Shown: in pieces, positions 46,386 to 58,530 of the stretch
How the letters are laid out: every line of letters begins with the position of its first letter
How positions within the stretch are numbered: the stretch's first letter is position 1
Assembly (NCBI GenBank): GCA_036927565.1
Contig: JAYESD010000003.1
Location: 100,921,591 to 100,985,590 of the forward strand
DNA from: Tuctoria greenei
Lineage: Eukaryota > Streptophyta > Magnoliopsida > Poales > Poaceae
Direction of reading: 5' to 3'
Length of the DNA: 64,000 nucleotides
The notes under the pieces: generated by a model
Seen by the model: only the letters and a program-made list of their open reading frames with translations
Databases searched by the model: none
What the model was told of the DNA's origin: nothing
Made by a program: the position numbers and the translations under genes

Positions 46386-46890
46386 GCCTAAACCCTTTGG
46401 CAGCTCTTCTCTTCTCACACACATGCAGTTTAGTCCCGACACTTCTCGCCTGCGCCCCGTTCGCCGCCGCCGCTAGCCTGCCGCCTCGCCGTCGCCCCCG
46501 CCCGCCACCCCATCGCCGGCGCTCCTCACCCGTGCCCGCGCCCCCGTCGATGGCGCCCCTCACCCATGCCTGCGCCCCCACCCGTTGCACCCACCCACGC
46601 CTCCGCTTGCTGGCGCTCCTGCTCCCTGCTCTGGCCTCAGGCGCCCCCTGGTCCTGCCCCAATGCCCCCTTGGTCTGACCCCCCTCCGGCACCCCCTGGT
46701 CTGGCCCCTGGTCCAGCCCCACTTCGGCTCTACCTAGTCTGGCCCCCCTCCGGAGCCCCCTGGTCCGGCCCCCCTCTAGTGCACCACCGTCCCCCCCCCC
46801 CCCCCCCGCATCCCCCGTCCAGCCCTCCTCGCGCCCCGTTCGCTCCTCCTCGGCACATAAGTTAAAATGAAGTCATATATTTGTACTTTA
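46386..46890. other. C-rich low-complexity tract in CACTA-2
   Basis: GC-rich, with repeats of CCCCCTGGTCTGGCCCC type at 46650-46790 and a C run at 46792-46807. It may be a 5' untranslated region. Apparent open frames here reflect base composition, and I do not call a gene. Confidence 0.6.
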
Positions 46891-47325
46891 TGTGTGATCT
46901 TTGTTAGTCCATGAGTTTGTATATGCGATGTTCTATGTGTGAGCTTAATTCATAGCTAATGTGGATTTGTAAGATTAATTAATAGTTAATTCTCAAATTA
47001 TATGCAAATTTACATGTTTAACTTTATATGTGAGCATGATTAATAGTTTCTAAATATGGGAGCATGATTAATAATTTCTAAATTTATGTGTGATCTTTGT
47101 TTGGTGCATGAGTTTGTATGTGTGATGTTCTATGTGTGAGCTTAATTCATAGCTAATGTGTATATGTGTGAGCTTAATTCATAGCTAATGTGGATATGTA
47201 AAATTAATTAATAGTTAATTATCAAATTATATGCAAATTTACATGTTTAACTTATATATGTGATCCTGATTAATAGTTTCTAAATATGTGAGCATGATTA
47301 ATAATTTCTAAATTTAACTTGTATG
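46891..47325. repeat. Tandem duplication of ~206 bp in CACTA-2
   Basis: AT-rich unit starting TGTGTGATCTTTGTT at 46891 and again at 47097; the second copy has an extra internal repeat of about 30 bases. Located upstream of the transposase start, possibly intronic. Confidence 0.8.
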
Positions 47326-47424
47326 AATAGGTAATTTAACTTGTATGTATATGTGAGCATGTTTAGGTTTTAGTAGTCTCTAAATATGTGTGACTTGTTA
47401 GTGTGATTAGGTATAAGCTGAACA

Positions 47425-47998
47425 ATGGGTGACGAACGTAAGGTGATGTATGATGGATGGAGTTCAGATGGTGTGTACACTTTGGAATGGGCACAAATCG
47501 CAAATGTGTTCGTGAACCAAGCGTTTCCTAGTGGTGCTCGTTTTGCGAAATGTCCGTGTAGTAGGTGCTAGAATCGTCGACGTTTGGAGAGGTCTGAAAT
47601 GATGTTGCACCTTTGTAAGCACGGATTTATGCCAGACTATCTAGTGTGGCGTGAGCATGGAGAGATGGATCATGCTAGTGAGTCAGACAAAAACGAGAAT
47701 GAAGATCGAATGGATGAGATGATGGTGGATGTTGGTCGAGAGTACCAAGAGTAGTCACTGCCATAGGAGGTTAAGAAGTTTTTCAAGCTTCTTGTCGCCG
47801 CGGATGAAAAAGTGTATGAGGGCACCAATGTGACCATTCTGCAGGCGGTCACACGACTTATGGGGTTGAAGTCTAAGTTCAATTCTGCAAACAATTGCTA
47901 CAATGGTATCCTGAAGTTGATCAATGTTCTCCTTCCGTCAAAACATAAGATGCTGGAAGACATATATCACTCAAAGAAGATTTGGAAGGTCGGGGCAT
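47425..47998 (+). pseudogene. CACTA-2 transposase, N-terminal associated domain
   Basis: From MGDERKVMYDGW. It shows the cysteine motif CPCSRC, LHLCKHGFMPDYLVWREHGE and an acidic linker, then ANNCYNGILKLINVLLPSKHKM. In-frame stops occur near 47568 and 47752. It is followed directly by the TNP2 domain in another frame. Confidence 0.85.
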
Positions 47999-49279
47999 GA
48001 GTTATGAGAAAATTGATGCGTGCAAAAATAATTGCATGTTGTTTTGGAAGGAGCACCAGAATGATACTCATTGTATGCATTGCAAAGCATCGATACATGT
48101 GAAGGTTTTAAATGATGATGGAGTGGAAATAAGTACAAAGGTACCGGTTAAACAACTTCGGTACATGCCTATCATGTCCAGGCTGAAACGGTTGTTCCTT
48201 TCTCAAGAAACAGCAAAGCAGATGAGGTGGCATTCAGAAGGGTTATGTGAGAGTGATGACAAAGATATTATGGTGCATCCTTTTGATGGCGTGGCATGGC
48301 AAGCTCTAGACCGTTTCAATCCGGACTTTTGTAAAGATCCAAGAAATGTTCATCTTGGGTTGTCAATAGATGGTTTCACTACTTTCAGCACAAGTAACAG
48401 TTCATACTCTTGTTGGCCTGTTTCTCTCATGCCTTACAATCTCCCTCCCAACATGTGCATGAAAGAAGGATACATATTTCTCGCGGCCATCATTCCTGGT
48501 ACTAAACATCTTGGGATGAAAATCAATGTGTTTATGCAACCGTTGATTGAGGAGTTGAAGTTATGGCAAGGTGTCAAGGCATACGAAAGTCATCTAAAAT
48601 GTGAATTTACTTTACGTGTCGCGTATCTATGGACTATACATGATTTCTTGGCATATGGCATTTGGACTGGTTGGTGTGTCCATGAAAAATTGTGTTGCCC
48701 CATATATATGGCTGACACTGATGCCTTCAGATTGAAGTATGGAAGAAAAGTCAGCTTTTTTATTGCCATCGACAATTCCTTCCTTCAAATCACCGTTTTA
48801 GGAGTGATACACGATCATTCCTAAAAGTCAAAAGTGTTACAGAAGGACCCCCTCATCGATTGACAAGTGAACAAAAAATGGCATGGCATGCAAAGTTAAA
48901 AGAGTCCGTTGAAGGTGGTTTCAAGGGGTATGGTACAGAACACAACTTGACTCGTATTTCTTTTCTTTGGGAGCTTTCATATGCAAAGGCGTTGCTTTTA
49001 CCACACAACATAGATTTGATGCACCAGGAGCGTAATGTCGCAGAAAGCATCATAAGCATGTGTTTTGATCTTACCGGTCAAACCAAAGATAATTTCAGTG
49101 CGAGGAAAGACATAGCTGATATTTACAATCGTCCTGGACTTGAGTTTATAACAAATGCAAGCGAAAATGAAAGTAGGCCACAAGCTCCACACTGTGTTAG
49201 ACTAGAAAAAAAAAAGCAAATACTTAGTTGGTTGAAAACACTGAAGTTTCTAGACTGCTATGCAGCTAATATAAAATGA
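47982..49279 (+). pseudogene. CACTA-2 TNP2-like transposase core
   Basis: Typical Transposase_21 text: YEKIDACKNNCMLFWKEH, RLKRLFLSQETAKQMRWHSEG, PRNVHLGLSIDGFTTFST, SCWPVSLMPYNLPPNMCMKE, DFLAYGIWTGWCVHEK and TDAFRLKYGRKVSFF. A frameshift near 48770-48860 leads to the next part (GTEHNLTRISFLWELSYAKA, LLPHNIDLMHQERNVAESII). This family catalyses cut-and-paste transposition of CACTA elements. Broken by frameshifts. Confidence 0.9.
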
Positions 49280-49816
49280 TGTGTTAATCTCAAAATTGGT
49301 AAACTGAATGGGTTGAAGAGCCATGATTACCACATTATGATGGAGAGAATTATACCAATAATGTTCCATGGCTGTTTCAAACCTGATTTGTGGAAGATGT
49401 TTGCTGAATTTAGCTACTTTTATAGACATATTTGTGCTAAGGAAGTGTCAAAAAAGATGATGCGGAGGTAGGAGAAAGAAATTGTTGTGCTTGTATGTAA
49501 GATGGAAAAAGTGTTCCCGCCTGGATTTATGAATGTTATGCAACATTTTCTGGTGCATTTACCTTATGAAGCATTGGTAGCAGGTCCTGCACAATTCAGA
49601 TGGATGTATAGCCAAGAAAGGGAATTGATGAAACTTAGAGCTACAGTGCGCAACAAGGCAAGAGTTGAGGTTTGTATTGCAAAAGCATTTGCAGCTAAAG
49701 AGATTACTAAATTCTCTAGCAAATATTTTTCACGTGTCAACAACATGAATGCATCTGTCACACGATATCATAATGTAGAAGAGCAATCTACGAGTGAGCT
49801 TAAGATTTTTCAATGA
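49280..49816 (+). pseudogene. CACTA-2 transposase, DUF4218-like part
   Basis: Continues in frame after a stop: LKSHDYHIMMERIIPIMF, then VFPPGFMNVMQHFLVHLPYE, FRWMYSQERELMKLRATVRN and KARVEVCIAKAF. This is the conserved domain after TNP2 in plant CACTA transposases. Stop near 49470. Confidence 0.85.
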
Positions 49817-50930
49817 AAGGGTAAAGGTGTTGGGGCTGCTAATTCTCATTATATTTTGGCACAAAAGAGGAACTACGTCATGCTTTACATATTTTTCAAC
49901 ATGGAGGAGGTGTTACCATATTTCGAAATGTTTCACAAGTTGTATTGGAAATCTTCATGAAAACCTACACAAAGTCAATTGGATAAGATGCGTCAGCATG
50001 GCATAAACGGTGGATAAAGCTTTGTGTACTGGTTCTATGAACATGTAATTTCCTATCTGTTTTTTCTTGCAATATTAGTTCGAATGTTTATCATAAGATG
50101 CTAACTTTGTTTATTTATGTAGTGTATGAAAGATGTCAACATCTCCGATGACGTGCGACATATGTCGCATGGTCAATTGAGAGCAACAGAATTTAGCAGG
50201 TACAATATCAACAGATATCGTTTACAGACGACAAGTTTAGAAGCAAGTCGTCCACTTGCTGTCACTACAGAAAGTGGAGTAATGATAACTGCCGCAGAGG
50301 ATAGTCGAAAAAAGTCATAGCATACTACGGTGTTCTTAAAAAAATAATAGAGTACACATTTGACGGTCCAAAAACACATCAACTTGTGATTTTTGACTGT
50401 GACTGGTTTGATCCAACATCGGGCACACGAGTTGATAATTTTGGAATGGAGGAGGTCAACCATAAGTCACGATACACAGCCCATAACAACAATGTTATAC
50501 TTGCGAATCAAGTGGTACAGGTGTACTATTTAAGTTATCCTCATCCAAGTTTGAAAAATTTGTGGGTCGTGTATACAGTTAACCCTGAAGTGCACCCTCA
50601 TCGTTATGATGAGTATATAGAGATTCCAAAAGATGATGGTATTACCTATCAAGATGAAGTCGAGGAAGCAGAAGACTTTATGATATCTTGTCGGACAGGA
50701 CTCACAGAAATAGCTAGTGATACGCTAGAGTTGATGTCTGAAGAACAAGCTGGCCCTTCAAGAAAATGTGTTTGGCAATCACAAAGGATTGTGGAAAACA
50801 AGAAAAGGATAATGGAAGAAGAGGAGAGATATGATGAAGAAGAGATGGAAGAGAGTGAAGAGGAAGAGATGGAAGAAGAGATACGTGAATATCTTAATGC
50901 ACGCGTGACAGAAGCAGATTCTGATGCTGA
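49817..50930 (+). pseudogene. CACTA-2 transposase C-terminal part, DUF4216-like
   Basis: 49817-50340 is broken into short frames (DVRHMSHGQLRATEFSRYN is readable). From 50386, FDCDWFDPTSGTRVDNFGM, ILANQVVQVYYLSYP and NLWVVYTVNPEVHPH match DUF4216. It ends in a strongly acidic coiled segment (EEEMEESEEEEMEEEI), then AT-rich sequence. Confidence 0.82.
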
Positions 50931-51035
50931 TGATTTTTTATTTATATTATACACATTTTTAGATTTTTTATTATTAATGTATACTTTATTTATTTATTAT
51001 CTAATGTTGTATACTAATCATTTCTATAAAAATGT

Positions 51036-54000
51036 GTGCATATGTTTAAGCTTTTGCCAAGTTTGGGGAAGAAGAAGATCAAGAAGGGTAGTGGATCTTC
51101 GTCCTCCACTCCCTGTTCTACTTCGAGCCAGCTGGACCCGTTTCAGGTACTTGTTTTTTACATTCATTTAAATATTAATATTAACTGTCTATTGTTTCTT
51201 ACTTCTTTACATACTTTTTTATTTATATTTTTAGGGTACTACTTACAGTGGACAGAGGAAGAGGCAATTTTTGAGTTGTGTGGCAGAGATGACGTCGAGC
51301 GAGCCTGCACGAGGTCCGACACAGGTGGCAGATCGTTGCCCGACGTACGAGGATTCGTACGGGAAGGAACCAGATACTGTCAGGCATATGTCGGAGCAGG
51401 AAGGTGGCTCAGGAGGAGGCTCAGGACGAGCCTCAGAAGGAGGCTCAGGACGAGCCTCAGGAGGAGGCTCAGATACTGCTAGGCGGTAGACCTCTTCTGA
51501 TGGTGGTAATGAGGGGGATGATGAGGACGACGGTGAAGAGCCTGAGGACCTGAGCGAGATGCCAGGATTGCAAGAAGGGTAGAGCTAAAAGAGTTAGGAC
51601 ACCCTTATCGATGCCCCTTTAGGTAATATATCTTATTAATTAATAAGTTCATCATATCTTTTCAATTAACTAATTTTATGTACTTTTTATGTACAGGTTG
51701 CAGAGGCACCTTTTATGTGGTGTAAGTAAAAGTTTGGACGAGCAGACAACTATCAGGCCAAAGGGTACTAGGTGTTGGGTCGAGCTTGGTTGGAGTGGAA
51801 AGGGGCATCAACGAGTTGTTAACACCGAATTGGGAAGCGCCATCTGGTTTTGCTACCCCGAGATGGTTTTAGTGGATGGTCAAAGGATTGCGGCGCATCA
51901 TTGGGATCACTATGCACTTCAAGAGTATGGCGATTCAGGTACATGTCAGGATAGAGTCTGGGAGATCTTTTGGGTAAGTTTGTTTTGATTGTTTCCATTA
52001 CATTGCACCTTATTTTGATTGAAATTAATTGTTACTTGTATGCAGGGTAGGTTTCGTTTGGAGGAGGGTGTGAGTCAAGCATATGCTTGTTCGGTTTTTC
52101 ATAATTCATCAAAAAGACGTGTCAAAGACTCCTTCTCTAAGGCACGGATCAAAGCTGTGACAGTCTACTATAAGACGGTGATGTTCCAGCCCATGACAAA
52201 CAAAGACGCATCCAAAATTCACCTCACTAGGGAGGAGTACTTGCAGAATCATGTGGACTGGATTTGTGCGAATATGGAGGCTTGGGAGTGGTTATGCGGG
52301 TATTGGGGTTCAGCTGAGTTCAAAAATATTTCTGATAGGCACCAAAAAAACAGGAAGAGCAAGCCAGGAAAGCACTTCTTCGGGCCGGATGGTTATGTTC
52401 AGATGGAAAAAAGGATGGTATGAATTCTTACATTCATACTTAGATTGCTTCAATTAATTGTATTGATTAAATTGTTGAATTTTGATATTGCAGACAGCTA
52501 AAAATGGTACGCCTCCTACGTTTTTTGAGGTTTATCTTAAGGGGCACACAGGTCCAGACCCGAATTGCCCTGAGGTGTTGTGTGACGAGGCATCAACGTA
52601 GAAATTGGTACGTATGTTGATTCTTTGTTGCTTTTATCCATCAACTCAATTTATCTTGTATTACATTAATCTGTTAACTAAATGTATCACAGCAAAAGTA
52701 TGTTGAGTGTTTTAAGAAGAATCATGGGCCTGATTCAGACTATTTTGGAGAGCCGTTGGATGTCGTTGCGGCGTACAAGCTAGCGGAGGTCTACCACATG
52801 GGAGGTATGTGTAAATATAATGATTATTGTATGTTAATGTATGTCGATTCTTCACACTTGTATTTTTTGTAGACTTGCGTTAGGCGATGGGTATGTCGAG
52901 CGTAAGGCTTATGCTAGACGACGGCCGTCTAATGTTAGTGGTACTCGATTTCAATCTTCTACAAAGGCTAATTTATGAGAAGAATTGAGACACACCAAGG
53001 AGGAGATGCAAAAACAACAGCAACAGACGCAGGTGATGCTGCAACAACAACAGCAAGAGACACAGATGTTGCTGCAACAATAACAGCAACAGACAAAGAT
53101 GTTGCAGCAACAGATGCATTGATTGTATATGTCTCAGGTAACATGTAATTTTCGTATTTGAAAATATTATTCGATATACAAATGTATCTACTCAAGATAT
53201 CACAAGTAATTTACTTGATGCAGTTCATGGGTCAAGGTAGCTCTAATTCTCAATTTGGTCCTCGACCAATGCAGCCAGCACTACAGATTGGCTCCTCCTC
53301 ACAGGTAAAATTTCTTATCTTATTGACTTGAGTTATATAATGCAATATCGTAACCATTTGTGTTGCAGGGTTCCGAGAGTGGTCAATTGTGTGTCCGACA
53401 ACCTTACGGATTCATGTCACTGTTGGCTTCTATATTGCAGCAAAATAATCCAGGTAAACTATAATTTTCGCATTTGACCACTTCATTCGATTCCAAAATG
53501 ATTCTAATTATAATCTCACAACTTGAAGCAGTTTTCCCACCGATGCATTTCCCTCTGGTGCAGACTCCCCATCACAAGTCGGAGACACAACGGTATGTAT
53601 GACTTGTATACTTGTTACAATATTTTCATTATAACGTCACATATTAATTAGCACAATATTAAGAAGAAAATGGAAGTACTAGCAGAGAGATGAAGTGAAA
53701 GAGGGAACAAGTGAGAGAGTGAGTGAGGCAGAGAAAAGATAGCGAGGGAGAGGAAGACATAGATAGAGAAAAGAAGTGATAGATACTTAGATAAAGAAGG
53801 AGAGAAATATATAGAGGGAGAGAGGAAGAGATAGATAGAGAGGGAGCGAGACAGAAAGAGATAGAGGGAGAGGAGAAGAGAAAGAGAGAGTGGGAGAGCG
53901 AGTGAGGGCGAGAGAGTTAGGGAGAGTGAGAGGAAATACGAGAGTGTTGATAAGTTTTAGTTCAAACCAACATGCTTCTCTTTTTTAAAGTTATGTTATT

Positions 54001-54179
54001 AAGTTAGTAGAAGTTAACATGTTACGTTATTAAGTTTTTATTTTATTTGTCTATCGCAGCGATCTCGTCATGGAGCACCCGAAGGTGTCGATGCTTTCTT
54101 TAACATCAAAGACGGAGGTGCGAGTGGAGGAGATCGGAGTGCAGGTCATGCGAGTGGAGGCTCCCACGATGACATTTGA
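51036..54179 (+). pseudogene. CACTA-2 second gene (Transposase_24 / En-Spm-like), multi-exon
   Basis: A series of exons with good GT-AG borders, for example introns about 51147-51234, 51973-52045, 52415-52493 and 53310-53368. The exons encode a serine-rich start; a GGSGRASEGGS repeat (about 51400-51485); WVELGWSGKGHQRVV and AAHHWDHYALQEYGD; the Transposase_24 core (FSKARIKAVTVYYKT, WEWLCGYWGSAEFKNISDRH, NRKSKPG, TPPTFFEVYLKGHTGPD); then a glutamine-rich coiled coil (52995-53120). The last exon stops at 54179. A few in-frame stops (near 51487 and 53096) suggest decay. Such proteins usually bind subterminal repeats (family knowledge). Confidence 0.72.
53660..53950. repeat. Purine-rich low-complexity tract
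   Basis: Nearly pure A/G on the plus strand, with GAGAGA/GGGAGA motifs, inside what appears to be the last large intron of the CACTA-2 second gene. Confidence 0.85.
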
Positions 54180-54379
54180 ATTTCGTTTACTCATTTTTGA
54201 ATTGTTGTGCTTGTGTTTGGTTGTGCTTGTGTTTAAAACATTTGAAAACTTGTGTACGGTGCTATATTTGAAATGTTGTTGAATTATATCTGTTGTGCTG
54301 TATAAATATTGTTGTTTTGTGCGTAAATTGGAGGCTCCCCATCCAGGGAGGGAGAGAAATTAAGAATTTAAAAAAAAAA

Positions 54380-54800
54380 CAAGTTATGTCCGTCGGTTTT
54401 GTCTATATCGACGCCCATAGCCGGCTACTGTAGGACGCCCACGCGGCACATTATATGCGTCGGTTCCACCTAATCGATGCACTTAAGTGGTGTATATGTG
54501 TCGGTTTCTACAGGACGGACACACAAACACGCGCTCGGTGAGTTTGCCATGTGTCACTTTATGTGCTTCGGTCCTTTCGAAACTAACGCATATAAGTGAC
54601 TTAAGTGTGTCGGTCATGGTGGTCGACACATTTACTTCTAAGTGTGTCGACTGCTTGAAATCGACGCACTTAGACGTTAAAGGCGTCCAATCTACTTTGT
54701 CGACTAAGTGCATCGGTTGACCGACGCCTTTAGCTTATAAGTGTCGGTTTTTGTAGACAACCGGCGCTCATATGGCCGACACCCTATCGACGAATTCTTG
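54380..54800. repeat. Right subterminal repeats of CACTA-2
   Basis: Multiple AAGTGTGTCGGT / ACCGACGC-type units in both orientations, mirroring the left end. Confidence 0.78.
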
Positions 54801-54816
54801 TAGTGTTTTCGTAGTG

Positions 54817-55120
54817 GCGGGTTCATGGAGCCAACGGGGAAAACTTTAAAATTCATCCTCCCTGATTAGCTATTATTCATTCCAATTAGGTGTCATGTAA
54901 TATTGGTAACCAAGATTTTTTAGGGTCAAACAGCGATGAAATTAATCGTTCATAGCCTCGGGACATTGAAATTTCATGCCCGCCCCATGGACGCCGAGGT
55001 TCACCGATGAACTTATATTTATCATCCATTTCATCAAGATTGGAGTTCATATTCGTGCTCCCCATAGTCTCATGGTACTCTAGGATCAAAAATGGAGACT
55101 ATTGGCTCCTTATCAAGCCT
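54817..55120. other. Unassigned sequence to the right of the CACTA nest
   Basis: A 67-residue minus-strand frame (54886-55089; FIGEPRRPWGGHEISMSRGY, LISSLFDPKKSWLPILHDT) looks protein-like in composition but I cannot place it in a family. It does not continue the Sirevirus-2 ORF3 interrupted at 43875. No other feature seen. Confidence 0.3.
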
Positions 55121-57698
55121 GTTCGTGATCGCCGCTGTGGCCCCTTCCGGCTAAAATTGGCAAGGATGGTGGACAGGGCTAGGGTGGCCAGCCCGAGCTG
55201 GAAGAAGAAGACTCGGGCAGGGCCACGTGTCTGTTTAGGTTTCCTTTTTGCTGGATCTCCTGTGGCCCATAGATCAATTGTGGCTGCAATGTTTAAACAT
55301 TGTGGCCCACATATTGCCGTGCGCTGAGTGGCTGGGTCAGCCATGGGCCAACTGGCATAAGTTTAAACTTTTTCTATTCTATTTCGAATTTCCAAATTTT
55401 GATCGAACTTTGAAAATTCATATGTCCTTGTAAGAGTGTCCCCAAATTATGAAACAAATTTTGTAAGTTTCCTTGTAACCTGTACTTTGCATTGGTGCAA
55501 CTGGATTAGTATGAAAATCCTTGAAGCTTTCTCCAAAATTCCTTAAAGTCAGAACTTTGCAAATTAATTCCATATGATCTCTTTTATGGGAAGTCAATTT
55601 TTGCCAGAACATGCATTCCAATATCCTTGATATCCAGTAAAAATTTCAAGGTCATTGGACTTGGTTTGCTGGTTAAAACTGTGTTCCAATCTTCTAGGTT
55701 CATGAAAAATGCCAAAATGAACAGTAACAATTTCAAAAATTCTTAGAAACTTGTATAATCATTACCTCCCTCCAGGAAGCTTAGAAAAATATGAAACCAA
55801 TTTTGTTGGACTCCTTGTGAGTAACACTTTCGGGAAAAAAAACTTTGAGGCACGACAAAGTTACAGATTTTCTAAGAAAGTTCAGTGGAGCATAACCCTT
55901 TATTGATTTTTGTAGACCACAGTTTGTCTCCGCCGAAGCTGAGGCTTTGCAAGAACCTGTTTTACGACATCTATGGACTAGTACAAAAATCTTAGCTTCA
56001 TTTGGATTGATCTTCATCTAAATACTATCATTTGTACATTCTCCTACATGTATGTTCATATTGAAGATCATAATGACATTGCCCTCAATTCAGCTTACTC
56101 CATTCATTCTTGTCACCAGAACTTGAACACAGTAAAGAACCATCTGTAGTTCTTATACATTATATTGTCTTCCTCTTGAGCCTCACATAATTGTTCTTTT
56201 TGTTATAATGTGCATTTGCATATTGATTAATGATCAAGACGAAGGACTTTGAAGAGGGATTTCTTTTCAATGGACCAGCAGCTGAGCTTATTGGTTTCAA
56301 CTGACTTTATTGACTTCTAGATAAGCTGCAACCTAAGGCAAGCCCCTGTTTGCATATAAGCGCCCTTACAAAGTTTTATTTTGTATACACTGTACATATG
56401 ATGTATGTATTGTGCATTAGGTAAGGTTTTCTTGAGATCCACATGCATGACCAAATAATCCTTAGAGTGACTGGGTAGAATATTACTTCAATGTATTATA
56501 TTGTTATGCTAATATTTTAATGGGATCAGTAGAAGTTGTATGGTTGGAATCCACTCACGAGACAAGGAATAGGTTTCACATGTATTTAGCTCAAGAATGG
56601 TTTATGAATCTGAAAATGAGATTGGGCAGTGGAGTAGGAAGCAGTAGGACGTGGTTTTGGGTGCATAGCCTCGCCTTTGTGGATTGAGGACCGATCTGTG
56701 TGCGACCTTGGTGAGAAAGTTTGAACTGTACCGGTTGCATACTGGCTATACGGGCCCCAGGAAACCGTTGTAACTCGGGCACACTCTTATCGAAACTTAT
56801 ACCATGGTCCCTTGGGGGAAAGACAATAGAAGGTGGAAATTTGCTAGCGGGCAACTGCAATGTGTCCGTGTAGTGGACCTTCTGTGAGGATCATAGAAAT
56901 GGTTCAGCATTGGGATGACGCGTGAAAGGTGGCCACTTATGACGTGATTAGAAGAGTACTGACATGTCTTCCATGCAGGCGTATGTGTCATGCACACTCG
57001 GTGTCTACTGATTGCAATCACCGTCCCTCACGGTTATTTGAGTACCGCATGTTCACTGTGTCATGACGTAGTAAACAACAGTAGTTGGAATCATTAGAAA
57101 GAATTGCTATATTGATTAATCATTGTATTCCAACTTGTATGCTTTAGATATAGAGCTCACTAAGTTTATGTTCTATGAACCAGTAACTTGATGCTGAAAC
57201 CTGAAAAACGAAGGATCAACTTTAGGCGAGTTCTTTACTGCAAATTCAGCTTCCTCTCTTACTATTATCCTTACATGTAGAGTTTCATACTTTAGGTGAG
57301 ATGGTTAGGTCTTGATGAGCCTTTGTGCTGACGATTGCTATAATTGTGGTTTTGCAGGTTATCTTCTATTGTTGCTGTTAAGGGTTATCCATGAGACCTC
57401 GAGCTGTTGAGATGTATCTCTCATGTGAAACCTTGTCGCTAACATCTCTCTTCGTGTTCCTAGTGGGAAGCGTCCACAGCAGATAGACAACTAGTCTTTT
57501 GCTTAGCTGGGTTAAAGAGAGTAAGTATGTATATTCCGTTGCGTGTGTACACTTTGTACACCATATTGTACAATTGATTATCTTATGAAAAGAAAACATT
57601 GATGTATTTTGAGTATTCTTTTCTTGTGTGTTGTTGGGTGCCACATCGCACGGCACCATCCAATGCGATTCCATGAAGTTGAGACCCTGGTCCTCACA
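55121..57698 (+). repeat. LTR A: 5' LTR of a further retrotransposon (left end unresolved)
   Basis: The right end CCTGGTCCTCACA is followed after three bases by a tRNA-Met-type primer site, so this is a plus-strand 5' LTR. The region from about 56190 is homologous to LTR B from about 63550 (AAGCCCCTGTTTGCATATAA, TTGTGCATTAGGTAAGG, GAATCCACTCACGAGACA). The left boundary and exact length are unknown; 55121-56180 is AT-rich, with no gene recognised. Confidence 0.6.
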
Positions 57699-57701
57699 AA
57701 A

Positions 57702-57713
57702 TGGTATCAGAGG
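57702..57713 (+). other. Primer binding site of the LTR A element
   Basis: TGGTATCAGAGG three bases after the LTR end. The following leader (57714-57851) has no gene and is cut by Tekay-3. Confidence 0.75.
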
Positions 57714-57979
57714 CGCGTTGGGAATAGCAAGCTTGAAAAGAGCCTATTTTTGAAAACTTCGAAATACTCGAGTGAGGATTAGTCACTATCCCACATAAGG
57801 TCTATTATAGTATTACGTACTTAAGGTGGCAAGCTAACATATGTGTTATTATGTAACATCCTCATTTTCATCCATCAGGCATTGCGTACATTCTTGTACA
57901 TGTTTAACATCAAGCAACACAAAAAGAAGTAAATTTAAATTAATTATAATCATAGTGCCAATTAAAACCTATTGTAATA

Positions 57980-58365
57980 GTGGACTTGTTCGGACATGGA
58001 CCCCGAACTAGTCCGGTCTAACTCTCTGTAGTTTTTCCTGGGTAGTGCGGACTTGTTTGGTTTCTACCCTTGACTAGTCCGGATACCTCTCTGTTGAGAC
58101 TCCAAACTTGTCCGTTTTGCTGCAGACTAGTCAGAAAAGTCTTTGTTCCATTTTCGGACTTGTCCGGTCCATTGCGGACTAGTCCGATAATCCCATCCTT
58201 TGAAAATTTTGCTAAGTCCCCTGACTTGTTCGATTTCTGCCGGACTTGTCTGTTTTCCCCCTGACTAATGTAGGACTTGTCCGATTTCATCCAGAACTAT
58301 CAGATTTCTCTCTTGCTAGCCATCGGACTAGTCCGGTCTTGTGCGGACTTGTCTGGTGATCGCGA
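57980..58365. repeat. U3 palindrome array of LTR7
   Basis: Palindromes of the 5-2-5 type: CGGACTTGTCCG at 58155-58166 and CGGACTAGTCCG at 58175-58186 are perfect. All are upstream of the TATA box; two degenerate copies sit in R/U5 near 58890-58920. Confidence 0.88.
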
Positions 58366-58520
58366 CTTTGATTCAATCTTTACATCCACGACTTGTTTTT
58401 TGGTTTTTACCTTAAGTAGGCCCAAGGACGTTGTGTCTAACCATTTTGGAGACCATTTGGGACCGTACACAGCCTCCACCGCCTTGAACACGAAATCCAC
58501 CCAACCCTAACCCTCCAACC

Positions 58521-58530
58521 CTATATAAAC
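58521..58530 (+). promoter_or_regulatory. TATA box of LTR7
   Basis: CTATATAAAC, about 160 bases downstream of the palindrome array; same position as in the other Tekay LTRs. Confidence 0.78.

Larger units (their letters stand above)
46025..54805 (+). mobile_element. Complete CACTA-2 element
   Basis: Left end CACTACAGGAAACGATGAAT, right end ATTCTTGTAGTG. Both ends then carry the GGGTGTCGG-type subterminal sequence in inverted orientation. TTT flanks both sides (46022-46024 and 54806-54808), the 3-base duplication expected for CACTA. It encodes a TNP2-like transposase and a Transposase_24-like second protein, both damaged. Confidence 0.9.
43875..54816 (+). mobile_element. CACTA-1 (outer CACTA element; right end uncertain)
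   Basis: Starts CACTACAGGAAAAGCG with subterminal repeats of the TTTGCGACGGCC type (43897-44160) and carries a transposase N-terminal domain. A possible right end is TTTTCGTAGTG at 54806-54816, immediately after nested CACTA-2, but matching subterminal repeats are absent there and the flanking triplets do not match, so the right end is tentative. The body outside CACTA-2 is 43875-46024. Confidence 0.6.

Noticed and set aside
46397..46865. Proline/alanine-rich frames in CACTA-2
   Set aside because: Product of a C-rich low-complexity tract; several frames are open on both strands at once.
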